Positions 34,271 through 43,700 of a stretch of DNA of 64,000 bases are shown piece after piece. Within the stretch, counting starts at the first letter, position 1. Every line of letters starts with the position of its first letter. Made by a program: the position numbers and the translations under genes. The notes beneath the pieces are model-generated. The model was not told where the DNA came from and did not search any database. It saw only the letters and a list, made by a program, of their open reading frames with translations. Source of the stretch: Glycomyces niveus (GTDB lineage: Bacteria > Actinomycetota > Actinomycetes > Mycobacteriales > Micromonosporaceae); contig NZ_JAGFNP010000008.1 in the NCBI RefSeq assembly GCF_017592475.1, positions 124,001 to 188,000 on the forward strand, in the 5' to 3' direction.

Positions 34271-35911
34271 TCAATAGGACTCGATGTAGTAGCACTCCTG
34301 GTAGGCGGTGCCAGAATCGAGGCCCCAGACCCCGTAGTACGGCGTCACGTAAGGGTCCGTGGCCTTGACGACCATCTCGTACTCGCCCGCGGGCAGCGAC
34401 ACGGTCTCCCACACCGCCCAGCCGTCGGTGCACTGGCCCGTGCAGTCGCTGCACCCGCCGATCGTGAAACTCCCGGTCTCGGGCCCGTCGTAGAGGATCT
34501 CGAGCGTGTAACCGGACGCGTTCCCGATCTTGAGCTCCATGCCTCCGCCGGTCGAACCGGCCGGATCGGGGTCGGCGAGGTTGTCGCCGCCGCCGCTCGC
34601 CTCGTCGATCTCGCTGCGGATCTCGTCGATGCGGGCCTGCTCGGCCGCCTCCTCCGCCTCGCGCTCGCGCTCGGCCTCCTCCTCGGCTTCGCGCTGGCGC
34701 GCCTCTTCGGCCTCCCGCTCCTCCTGGGCGGCGATGTCGTCGAGGATTGCTTGCGCCGCAGCGATGTTCGGGTCGTCGGGGAAGTCGGCGATCAACTCGT
34801 TGAGCAGGGTTTTGGCCCGGACGCGGTCGCCGCCGGCGAACGCGTCCTCGCCGCAGTCCAACAGTAGGCCCGGGAGGCGCGCGGTCGCGTCCTCCACGGC
34901 GGCCGCGGTGAGCTCCGTGGCGGCGTCGTCCATGGCCGCGATGGCCCAGCCGCTGCGCTGGAAGTAGCCGAGGAAGTCGATCGGCTCGCATTTGCCGGTC
35001 GCCTCAGCGGCCGTCACGCCGTCGTCGTAGAGGGCCTGCACCGCCGCCGGGGCCGCCGCGCCCGCACCCGTGTCGCCGAAGTCGGCGGCGAGGGTCGCGT
35101 AGATGCCGATCGCTGCGGTGAGGTCGGTGACGACGGTCCTGTATCCGTCCTCGGTCAGCGCGACCGCCTCGGCGAGGTGGATCTCGGACAGTTCCGCGCG
35201 GGCGGCGGCCTTCCCGGGCGGATCGGGGAAGGCGAGATAGGCCTCGTAAGCCTCCACCGTTAGGTCGTAGTCGCCCTCGGCGGCCGCCGCGCGCGCCGCG
35301 GTCAGCGCCTCGCACTGCTTCCGCCCCTCCGCGGCCAGCGGGAGCACGCCGCTGAACGACAGCTGGAACCCCAGGTCGAGACGTTCGTAATGGCCCTCCG
35401 CCGCGACGCAGTCGCCGGTCTCGTGCGCGGCCTGCGCCGCTTCGAACGCGCCGTTCGCGGCGCCGCGCATGGCCAGCACGCCCGTGACGAGCGCGGCGAG
35501 CAGGACCGCGGCGACCGCGGTCGCCGTCCAAGGACGGCGATCGGAGACGGGAGGAGCGGGCGGCGCGTCGGCGCGCTCGACCAAGTCGTCGTCGAGCGAG
35601 TCCTTGTTGATCCGGCTGAGGAGCGGTAGTTCGAGGTCCGTGGCGGGACCGGGGGCGGGAGCGTCGCCGATCCTCCAAGCGCGCCATGCCATCCAAGACA
35701 GCCACAGCACCGCGACGGCGAGCCCGAACCCGGGATTGCCCGCGGCCGCACCCGCGCCGAAGATCCAAACGAGGAGCGCGGTGCCGACGAGGTACCCTGC
35801 CGCGGCCTTGTAGCGCCGCAGGTAGAAGAAGCCGAGGCTGAGCCCGGAGAGGTTGAGCAGCGCGGCGTTCCAGCGCCGTCCCGGCCCGCGCCCGAAGCGC
35901 CCGCCGGTCAC
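34271..35911 (-). CDS. Membrane protein with coiled coil and Cys-rich C-terminal domain
   Basis: A 546-aa protein from GTG 35911 (GTGA overlap with the YbaB-like gene). Two close helices at about 15-70 (LSLGFFYLRRYKAAAGYLVG) resemble a TM2-like module. A third helix lies at about 125-147. The outside part has helical TPR-like repeats (150-400), a Glu/Arg coiled coil (about 405-450) and a beta-rich terminal domain with four cysteines (GGCSDCTGQC) ending in CYYIESY. No family is recognised for the whole. The coupling to a YbaB-like partner suggests a joint, perhaps envelope-linked, role. Confidence 0.7.
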   Translation of the reverse strand: MTGGRFGRGPGRRWNAALLNLSGLSLGFFYLRRYKAAAGYLVGTALLVWIFGAGAAAGNPGFGLAVAVLWLSWMAWRAWRIGDAPAPGPATDLELPLLSRINKDSLDDDLVERADAPPAPPVSDRRPWTATAVAAVLLAALVTGVLAMRGAANGAFEAAQAAHETGDCVAAEGHYERLDLGFQLSFSGVLPLAAEGRKQCEALTAARAAAAEGDYDLTVEAYEAYLAFPDPPGKAAARAELSEIHLAEAVALTEDGYRTVVTDLTAAIGIYATLAADFGDTGAGAAAPAAVQALYDDGVTAAEATGKCEPIDFLGYFQRSGWAIAAMDDAATELTAAAVEDATARLPGLLLDCGEDAFAGGDRVRAKTLLNELIADFPDDPNIAAAQAILDDIAAQEEREAEEARQREAEEEAEREREAEEAAEQARIDEIRSEIDEASGGGDNLADPDPAGSTGGGMELKIGNASGYTLEILYDGPETGSFTIGGCSDCTGQCTDGWAVWETVSLPAGEYEMVVKATDPYVTPYYGVWGLDSGTAYQECYYIESY

Positions 35912-36579
35912 CGGCCGGCCTCGAGGATCTCGCCGAGACGCGCGATCGCCTTCGCCTGGGCCGCTTGGATGGTCGCCGTGGCCTGGACGGAAAGGTCCTC
36001 GCACTCGGTGTCGAGGGTCGCGTTCGGCACCAGGAACTTGAACTCCGTCAACCGCCCCTCCACATTGACCTCGGCGGAGCACAGGTCGTCATCGGTCGTG
36101 TGCTCGAACCGCTCGTGCGAGCTGCGGGCGATGCGGTCGCGCAGCTCGTCGCCGCCCCGGTCGGGGACGCGCGCGCCCACGAGGTCGGCGTGGGCGCGTT
36201 CGAGGACCAGCACGTACTCCGAGCGGGCCGCCTCCGCGGCCGTCCAGGCCGCCTGGATCGCGTCGGCCACCGCCGGGTTGCTCAACCGGTCGATGGTCGG
36301 GCTCAACGCCAGGGACTGCAGCCGCCCCAGATAGTCGAGGCGCAGCCACGCCACCCGGTCCGCGTCGGTGCCGTCGAAGCCGCGCCGCGCCAACTCCTCG
36401 GTGAGGCCCTCGGCCCGCTCGGCCAGGTCCACCGCCCGCTCGTACCGCTCCCGTTCGGGGGCCGCATCGAGGGCGCGGTCGACGCCGTCGCGCACCGCCC
36501 CGGCGGGGAGCCGGGCGGCGGCGTGGCGGCCGGCGGCCAGGCGGTCCTCGTAGTCCTCGGGGATCTCGATCCGGTTCAT
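35908..36579 (-). CDS. YbaB/EbfC-like domain protein
   Basis: A 223-aa protein starting at ATG 36579 behind GAGGAGG. The first 130 residues are helical. The C-terminal 60 (SAEVNVEGRLTEFKFLVPNA, then a long Ala/Gln helix) match the YbaB/EbfC-fold pattern found in actinobacterial type VII-linked proteins. Members bind DNA or act in secretion clusters; which applies here is unknown. It is the first gene of a two-gene operon divergent from the SARP regulator. Confidence 0.6.
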   Translation of the reverse strand: MNRIEIPEDYEDRLAAGRHAAARLPAGAVRDGVDRALDAAPERERYERAVDLAERAEGLTEELARRGFDGTDADRVAWLRLDYLGRLQSLALSPTIDRLSNPAVADAIQAAWTAAEAARSEYVLVLERAHADLVGARVPDRGGDELRDRIARSSHERFEHTTDDDLCSAEVNVEGRLTEFKFLVPNATLDTECEDLSVQATATIQAAQAKAIARLGEILEAGR

Positions 36580-36741
36580 GGGGCTTGCCTCCTCAAGTGC
36601 TGTGGAGGGCATCGTCGCCGCCGCGCTCACGGATCGGTCACCGATCGGTCATGCCCGGCCGCGGCGTTGAGGAATGCGCGGCTTATGGCGTTGTGGGACA
36701 CTGGGGCCAACCCTGTCCCGGTCCGGATCGAAGGCGGAAAC

Positions 36742-39546
36742 ATGCCCCACCTCGACGTGCGTCTGCTTGGGCCCCTTGAGCTCCGAGTCGACGCCGCGCC
36801 GGTCGCGATCCCGCGCGGGAACACCGCGACAGTGCTCGCGATCCTCCTGGACGAGGCGAACGGCGTGGTCCCGCTCGAGAGCATCGTGCGCGCCGTCTAC
36901 GGCCTCGACATCCCCCAGGACCCCGAGACGCAGGTGCAGAACACCGTCGGCGTCCTGCGCCGCAAGCTCGGCGCCGCCCGCGACCGGGTCGAGACCGTCG
37001 GCCGCGCCTACCGCTTCCGCGTCGCCGCCGACGAGCTCGACACCTTGCGCTGCAGAGCGAACGAGGACCGCGCCCGCGCCCTGCGCGCCGAAGGCCGCCT
37101 CGAGGAGGCCGTCGCCGCCCTGCGCGACGCGCTCGGCGAATGGCGCGGCCCCGCCCTCGCCGACCTCTCCGGCGCCACCGTCGACGGCATCCGCCGCCGC
37201 TACGACGAGCACCGCCTCGCCCTCCTCGAACGCCGCATCGACCTCGACCTCGAACTCGGCCGCGCCGCCGAGGTCGTCGACGAGCTGCGCCAGATCGTCG
37301 CCGTCCACGGCACCCGCCAGCGCTTCACCGCCCTGCTCATGCGCGCCCTCCACGGCGGCGGCCGCACCGCCGAGGCCCTCGAAGCGTATGCGGCCCTGCG
37401 GGAGCGCCTCGCCGACGAGCTCGGCGCGGACCCCGACCAGGCCCTGCGCGACCTCCACACCGCGATCCTGCGCGACGGCCCGCCCCAGGCCGGTCCGGGC
37501 GCGCCGCCGCTCGTCGCGGAAGCGCCGTTCCCGCGCCGCGTCCCGGCTATGCTCCCGCGCGCGAACACGCGCTTCACCGGCCGCACCGGGCAGCTGCGGC
37601 TGCTGGACGGGCATCTGGCCGCGGCCGAGGGCGCGGCCGGGCTCGCCGTCATCACCGGTATGGGCGGGGTGGGGAAGACGGCGCTCGCGGTGTCGTGGGC
37701 GCACCGGATCGCGCACCGCTTCCCCGACGGCCAGCTGTACTTCAACCTGCGCGGGTTCGACCCGCTCGCCCAAGGCGCGGACGCGGCCGCGGTGCTCGGC
37801 GAGGCGCTCGTGGCGCTCGGCGTGGAGGCGCATCAGGTCCCGGCGGGGCTCGACGAGCGGATCGGCCTGTACCGCACGGTGCTCGCCGGGCGGAGCGTCC
37901 TCGTCGTCCTCGACAACGCCCGTGACGCGGCGCAGGTGCGCCCGCTCCTGCCGGTCGCCCCGGGTTCGTTCACGCTGGTCACGAGCCGCGACCGCCTCGC
38001 GGGCCTCGATGCGACCGAGGGCGCTGACACGGTCCCGCTCGAGCTGCTCTCGGACGCGGACGCGTGGGCGCTCTTGGTGCGGCGCATCGGCATGGACCGG
38101 GCGATGGACGAGGAGCGGGCGGTGCTGCGGATCGTCGCCTCGTGCGGGCGGCTGCCGCTGGCGCTGACGCTCATCGGGGCGTGGGCGGCGGCGCATCCGC
38201 AGTTCTCGCTGGCGTCGCTCGCGGACCGGCTCGACACGACGACGAACGTGTTCCGGGTGCTGGCCTCCTCCGATCCCGCATCGGATCCGCGATCGGTGTT
38301 CGCCTGCTCCTACCAGGCCCTGGGTTCGCGCGCGGCGCGCGCGTTCCGGCTCTTCGGGCTGCACCCGGGCGCGGAGGTCACGGTCGCTGGGATGGCGAGC
38401 CTCATGGGCCTGCCGGCCGCCGACGCGGAGGCGGCGCTGCACGAGCTCGCGGACGTGCACCTGGTCGACCAGCCGAGCGAGGGCCGGTACACCATGCACG
38501 ACCTGCTGCGCTCTTATGCGGCCGAACGCATCACCGAAGAGGTCGAGGCAGCCGAGCGGGACGCGGCCGAGACCCGCCTGGTCGACTACTTCATCCATTC
38601 GGCCCGCGCCGCCGACACGCTCATCGGCCTCCGCGGCGACGGCGTCGACCTGGGCGAGCCCGGTCCGGGCGTGCTGCGCGAGCCGATCGCCGACCCGCGC
38701 GCGGCCGCGGCCTGGTTCACGACCGAAGGCGAGGTCCTGCTGGGGCTGCTGCGCCGCCCGGAGCTGCCGGGCGGGGACGTGAACCGGTGGCGGCTGGGCT
38801 GGTGCATGGCCGGGTACCTGACGGACCGCAGCGTCGGCAAGGAGCTGTTCGAGACCCAGTCGGCGGCGTTCGCGGCCGCGCAGCGCACCGGCGACGGGTT
38901 CGGCCAGGTCGTCTCGCTCGGCTACCTGTCGGCGGCCGCGATGTTCCTCGGCGACGAGACGGCGGCCGACATGCACCTCAAGCGCGCCATGGCGATGGCG
39001 GACGATCTCGAGCAGCCGTGGGCGAAGGGCTTCGTGTGCTTCGCGCACTGCATCCTGACCGCCCGCAGCGGCGACGACGCGGGCGCGGTGGCGTTCGCCC
39101 GCCAGGCCGGCGCGCACTTCCGGGCGTCAGGCGACAGCTTCTGGGAGTACCGGGCCGAGTGGGTCGCCGGCTGGCACAGCCTCCTGCTGGGCGACCTCGA
39201 CGAGGGCCGGGCGGTCTTCGAGAAGCTGCTGGCCGTCAGCGAAGCGCTCGAAATCGTGCCCGCCGTCGCGAACTCGCAGCTCGGGCTCGGTCTCTTGGCG
39301 CACAAGGAAGGCCGCCTGGAGGAGGCCCTGGAGCGGTACGCGCTCGCGGCGTCGCTGCTCGCCGATTTCGGCCTGCCGTTGAGCGTCTCGCTCGTGAGCG
39401 AACTGGTCGGGGACGTGCTCGAGACCCGCGGGGACCTCGCGGCCGCGGCCGCGGAGTGGCGCAAGGCCGAGCGCGCCTGCGTCGAGTTCGGGGTCCGCTG
39501 GGAGCTCGAGCGCATCCGCGGGAAGCTCGCCGCCTCGAGCCGGTAG
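36742..39546 (+). CDS. AfsR-type SARP regulator with NB-ARC and TPR domains
   Basis: A 934-aa regulator. An OmpR-like winged helix (1-95; LDVRLLGPLELRVD), a bacterial transcriptional activator domain (about 100-250), an NB-ARC ATPase (290-600; P-loop GMGGVGKT with Lys312, VLVVLDNARDA and VTSRDRLAGL) and TPR repeats (about 690-930) occur in order. This is the AfsR architecture that activates secondary-metabolite or developmental genes on signal-dependent ATPase switching. ATG 36742 has AAGGCGG upstream. It is divergent from the YbaB-like/membrane operon, which is a plausible target. No biosynthetic cluster is in the window. Confidence 0.92.
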   Translation: MPHLDVRLLGPLELRVDAAPVAIPRGNTATVLAILLDEANGVVPLESIVRAVYGLDIPQDPETQVQNTVGVLRRKLGAARDRVETVGRAYRFRVAADELDTLRCRANEDRARALRAEGRLEEAVAALRDALGEWRGPALADLSGATVDGIRRRYDEHRLALLERRIDLDLELGRAAEVVDELRQIVAVHGTRQRFTALLMRALHGGGRTAEALEAYAALRERLADELGADPDQALRDLHTAILRDGPPQAGPGAPPLVAEAPFPRRVPAMLPRANTRFTGRTGQLRLLDGHLAAAEGAAGLAVITGMGGVGKTALAVSWAHRIAHRFPDGQLYFNLRGFDPLAQGADAAAVLGEALVALGVEAHQVPAGLDERIGLYRTVLAGRSVLVVLDNARDAAQVRPLLPVAPGSFTLVTSRDRLAGLDATEGADTVPLELLSDADAWALLVRRIGMDRAMDEERAVLRIVASCGRLPLALTLIGAWAAAHPQFSLASLADRLDTTTNVFRVLASSDPASDPRSVFACSYQALGSRAARAFRLFGLHPGAEVTVAGMASLMGLPAADAEAALHELADVHLVDQPSEGRYTMHDLLRSYAAERITEEVEAAERDAAETRLVDYFIHSARAADTLIGLRGDGVDLGEPGPGVLREPIADPRAAAAWFTTEGEVLLGLLRRPELPGGDVNRWRLGWCMAGYLTDRSVGKELFETQSAAFAAAQRTGDGFGQVVSLGYLSAAAMFLGDETAADMHLKRAMAMADDLEQPWAKGFVCFAHCILTARSGDDAGAVAFARQAGAHFRASGDSFWEYRAEWVAGWHSLLLGDLDEGRAVFEKLLAVSEALEIVPAVANSQLGLGLLAHKEGRLEEALERYALAASLLADFGLPLSVSLVSELVGDVLETRGDLAAAAAEWRKAERACVEFGVRWELERIRGKLAASSR

Positions 39547-39552
39547 CCAAAA

Positions 39553-39576
39553 GGGCCGCGCCCGAAGGCGCGGCCC
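39553..39576. terminator. Bidirectional terminator
   Basis: Perfect 10-bp stem GGGCCGCGCC / GGCGCGGCCC with CGAA loop, flanked by A-rich sequence, between the SARP gene and the convergent membrane-anchored unknown. Confidence 0.85.
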
Positions 39577-39590
39577 GAAATGCCTGCGAG

Positions 39591-40568
39591 TCAGGCGGTC
39601 TCGGCGCCGAAGTCGGTCGCGAGGAGCGCTTCGATCGCCGGGTCGTACAGGGCCGCACCGGTTTCGGAGACGCTGGCGATGCCGATGAACCCGTTGACGC
39701 CGTCCACGTCGACGACGAGGATCGCGGTGTCCTCGTACAGGTCGGTGGTGTCGGGCGAGGAGGTCCAGGAGTTGCGCCATTCGGCGAGGACGCCGGGGCG
39801 GCCGTCGACCTCGACGGGCGTGTACGTGATCTCGCTCTTCTGGTAGCCCTCGACGGTGGAGAATCCGTCGCCGAGCCAGACGTCGGAGGCGCTGAGGGCG
39901 CTGGCGTTGAGGTCGGCGGGGTCGTAGACGGCGGCGGCGCCGGAGTAGAGGCCGACGCCGAAGAAGGAGATCCAGCTCTCGGTGTGCTGGATCTGGTAGA
40001 TCTCGGCGTCGGTGAGGGGCTCGGAGGCGACGCCGGGGCCGGCCGCGTACTGCCATTCCTCGCCCGGGATGGGCGTGACCGATTCGAGGGAGGGCACGGT
40101 GAGGTGGGTTCCGGAGGGCACGGGTGGCGCCTCGGGGTCCTGGCCGCCGTCGTCCTCGCCGGTCTCGCCTTCGCCGCCGCCGGGCGTGTCTTCGACGGTG
40201 GCGTCGTCGGCGTTGAGCCGGCCTTCGTCGTCGCCGTTGCCGAGGAAGTAGTAGCCGCCGAACGCGCCGACGGCCATCAAGAGGACCACGCCGATGACGA
40301 GGATCGCGGTGCCCGCGCTGCTCTTGGTGGTGGCCTGGACGGGCGGCGGCCCGTACTGGCCGTACTGCGCCTGGTAGGCGGCGTTCGGGTCGTACTGCGG
40401 GTACGGCTGGCTCCCGGGCTGGCCGGGGTACGGCGGCTGGCCGGGGAACTGGGTGGTCGCGTAGGTCTCGGGTCCGGCCTGGCCGGGGGCGTAGCCTCCC
40501 GCGGGCTGCTGCGCGCCGGGTTGGGAAGGCCCGTACTGGCCGGCGGGGTCTTGCGGGGGGTACGTCAT
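39591..40568 (-). CDS. Membrane-anchored protein with Pro/Gln/Tyr-rich N-terminus
   Basis: A 325-aa protein. Residues 1-80 are a disordered cytoplasmic P/Q/Y/G-rich region. One helix (about 86-108) spans the membrane. An acidic linker (115-145) leads to an outside beta-rich domain (about 150-320; VPSLESVTPIPGEEW ... WRNSWTSSPDTTDLYEDTAILVV). The layout is common for actinobacterial unknowns near kinases. No ribosome site is seen; TACGAT (40580-40575) ends 6 nt before the ATG, suggesting a leaderless mRNA. Confidence 0.8.
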   Translation of the reverse strand: MTYPPQDPAGQYGPSQPGAQQPAGGYAPGQAGPETYATTQFPGQPPYPGQPGSQPYPQYDPNAAYQAQYGQYGPPPVQATTKSSAGTAILVIGVVLLMAVGAFGGYYFLGNGDDEGRLNADDATVEDTPGGGEGETGEDDGGQDPEAPPVPSGTHLTVPSLESVTPIPGEEWQYAAGPGVASEPLTDAEIYQIQHTESWISFFGVGLYSGAAAVYDPADLNASALSASDVWLGDGFSTVEGYQKSEITYTPVEVDGRPGVLAEWRNSWTSSPDTTDLYEDTAILVVDVDGVNGFIGIASVSETGAALYDPAIEALLATDFGAETA

Positions 40569-40740
40569 GGTTCGATCGTATCCGGCAGCCGCTTCGGCTG
40601 TCCCCCTCCGTTCGGTCGCCTTCCGGCCTGGAGACGCTAAACCGGGACGGGTGCCGCGCCCGCCCCGGCTTCAGGGATCTCGAAACTAATCCCTAGTATT
40701 CCCGCCCTGTCAAGAGCGGTTTCGTTAGCGGATCACTACT

Positions 40741-43700
40741 TCAGGACGTGAACACCGCCACGGTCCGGCCGGGGACGGTGAACGTCCCGGTCGCATCGTC
40801 GAACGAGGCGCCGGCCATGGCCGGGTCCGCGGATTCCCGCAGCACCGGGTGCAGCGCCGCGCCCGAACCCGCCGCGTCGGCGACGGTCTGCGCGACCGCC
40901 TCCGGGCCGGCGTTGAACACCACGGTCACGGTCTCGAACGCGTCGTCCAGGCCTTCGAGGTCGATGCGCATCGTGATCACGCCAGGCGTCTCGTCCGAAC
41001 CTGCGAGCGGGAACGAGACCCGCTCGGCCACCGCGTCGGCGTCGCCGAGGCTGAACGCGCACGTGGAGGACGAGATCCGCAGGAGCTCCAGGTACCGCTG
41101 CTTCGCGAGCTCGATGTCCTCGCACGAGGGCTGGTCCACCGCCGCGATGGCGTCCTCGGCATAGGGCCATTTGGCCTCCGAGGTCCACTGCGGCGGGAGT
41201 CCGGCCCCGAAGCCGTTGCTGGAGGTCCCGAACCCGGGCGTGCCCTCGCAGTTCCAGCGGATGGCGTTGAACCAGTCGCCGGAGTCGTACGAGTCGCGGT
41301 CGAGGGACTTCGACCGGAGCATTTCGGTTCCGGCCGTGGAGAACCCGGTGCCCTGGCTGAGCACCGCGGTCGCCGTCGACAGCACCTGCATCTGCGCCCG
41401 CTCGGTCCCGGTGGCGTCCCCGTTCAGCTTGTAGGCGAGGGCGTCGAACAGGATCTCGTTGTCATGCGCGTCCACATAGTTCACCGCTTCGCCGGGCTGG
41501 GCGGTGTACCCGGCGCCGGTGCCGTTGTAGTCGAGGCCGGCGCCGGTCGTCGCGGTCCCGTCCGCGGCGGTGAACTCGTAGCCGGCGAGGTTGCCGACGA
41601 GCCCGAGCTTCGTGAGGTCCTGGGCGTGCAGCAGCGCCGCGAGTTCAGCGTCCGTGGCGGTGCCGTCGTTGTCGTCGGTCCATGCGCCCGAGCCGAAGCC
41701 CTGCGTGGTCGGGTCGGCGTCGAACGGGCCGCCGCCGCGCACGGCGTCGCGCATCCGGTCGTTGAACGTCCCGATCCCGGTGCCCGCCATGTTCACCTGC
41801 GTGGCCTGCTCGAAGAGGGCGTCGCCCGCGACCTCCCCGAAGTTCCAGCCCTCGCCGTACAGCAGCATGTCCTCGTCCAAGGCCGCTTGCACCGCAAGGA
41901 GGTTCGACTTCGGGTGGTGGCCCATGAGGTCGAACCGGAACCCGTCCACGTGGTAGGCGTCCTGCCACAGCACGGTCGACTCGACGATGAACTTGTCGAA
42001 CATCGGCCGCTCGGTCGCGGTGTTCGCGCAGCACGTCGAGGTGTAGACCTCGCCGTCCGCGTCGAGCCGGTGGTAGTAGCCGGGCACGATCCGGTCGAGC
42101 ACGGACTTGTCGGCGGTGCCCGAGGCGGCCGTGTGGTTGTAGACGACGTCGTTCACCACGCGCAGGCCCAGCCCGTGCATGGCCTGCACCATCTCCCGGT
42201 ACTCCAGGATGCGCTGCGCCCCATCGGCTCCGGTCGCGTACGAGCCCTCAGGCGCGTTGAAGTGCAGCGGGTCGTAGCCCCAGTTGAACGCGTCCTCGGA
42301 GCGCACGGCCCCGACGCAGGCCTGCTGCTCGGCCGAGTCCGCCGCCATCGCGTCCAGGTCGCAGTCCACAGCGGCCTGGTTCGCCTCGGGGATCGAGGCG
42401 ATGTCGAACGTCGGCAGCAGATGCACGTGGGTGAGCCCGGCCTCGGCCAGCTCCGCCAAGTGCCGCACCGACGCCGAGTCCTCCTGCGTGAACGCCGCAT
42501 AGGTGCCGCGCAGCGACTCGTCCACCGTCTCGTCGGCGATCGAGAAGTCCCTGACGTGCAGCTCCCACACCTGCGCCGCGGCCGGATCGACCGCGGCCGG
42601 CGCGTCCTCGCCGTCCCAGCCCTCCGGCTTGAGGTCGGCGGCGTCCAGGTTCACGATCTGGCTGTGCGTCGAGTCCGCCGCGAGCGACACCGAGTACGGG
42701 TCGGTCACCGAATACGACTCCACCGCTTGCGAAGCGGGGTGCCACACCTCGAGCGCGAACCGGTAGTACTTGCGGTCCCAGCCCTTGCCGCCTTTGACCG
42801 ACCAGACGCCGGTCCGCTCCGAGAACTCCATCTCGTGCACGCTCGGCTCGGTGTCATCGGGCGAGTCGAACAGCTCGAGACTCACCGACCGCGCCGTGGG
42901 CGCCCAGAGCGCGACCGCGGGCTTCTTGCCCTTCCACGTCACGCCGAGGTCCGCGTTCAGGGCATCGTCGTAGACCGCGTCGATCACCCCGGCGGTCTGC
43001 ACGCCCGTGGCGTACCAGGCCGCCCCGGTGTGGTCGCGTTCGACCGCGACGAGCTGCCCGCGCAGGGCCTCCCGGATCGCGTCGCCGTCCGCGTTCACCT
43101 TGAACGCCTGGTAGCCCCAGTACTGCGGCCACGCCCGGCGCTGCGCTTCGGTGAGACCGCCCGCGGCGGTGAGACCGATCGTCTCGAAGTCCCCGGTCAA
43201 AGCGCCGTCTTGAACCGCAATCGACCCGTCCGCGCTGGCCAGCAGTTCGAAGACCTTCCCATCGGTCGACTCCACATCCAGGGCGATCGTGTCGCCGTCG
43301 AGCCAGACCGCCTGCTCCGCAGCGAGGTCGAGCTCGTGCGAACGGCCCGTGGACGCCCCGGCGGGACGCACGTAGCCGGGCGTGGCGGCGGTGATCCAGA
43401 CTTCCTGGCCGTACTCGGCGAAGTCGAGGCGCTGGTCGGTGGGGAGATCCTTCTCGTCACCGCGGTGGAGGAGGTACGACAGGGCCTCGGCGCCGTCCGC
43501 GAGGTCCACTTCGTACACGGCGCCGTAGGCGTCGGTGCGCACGGGCTGCAGCCCGGCGTTCCAGTCGGTCGGGTTCGCCGCGCCCTCCCAGGTGTGGAGG
43601 GTCCAGCCGTCGAGGTCGCCGTCGGGGCGCTGGTAGTGGATCACGGCCTTGCCCTCGGCGGCGGCCTGCGAGGCGTGCGCCCCAGTGGAAGTCACCCAGG

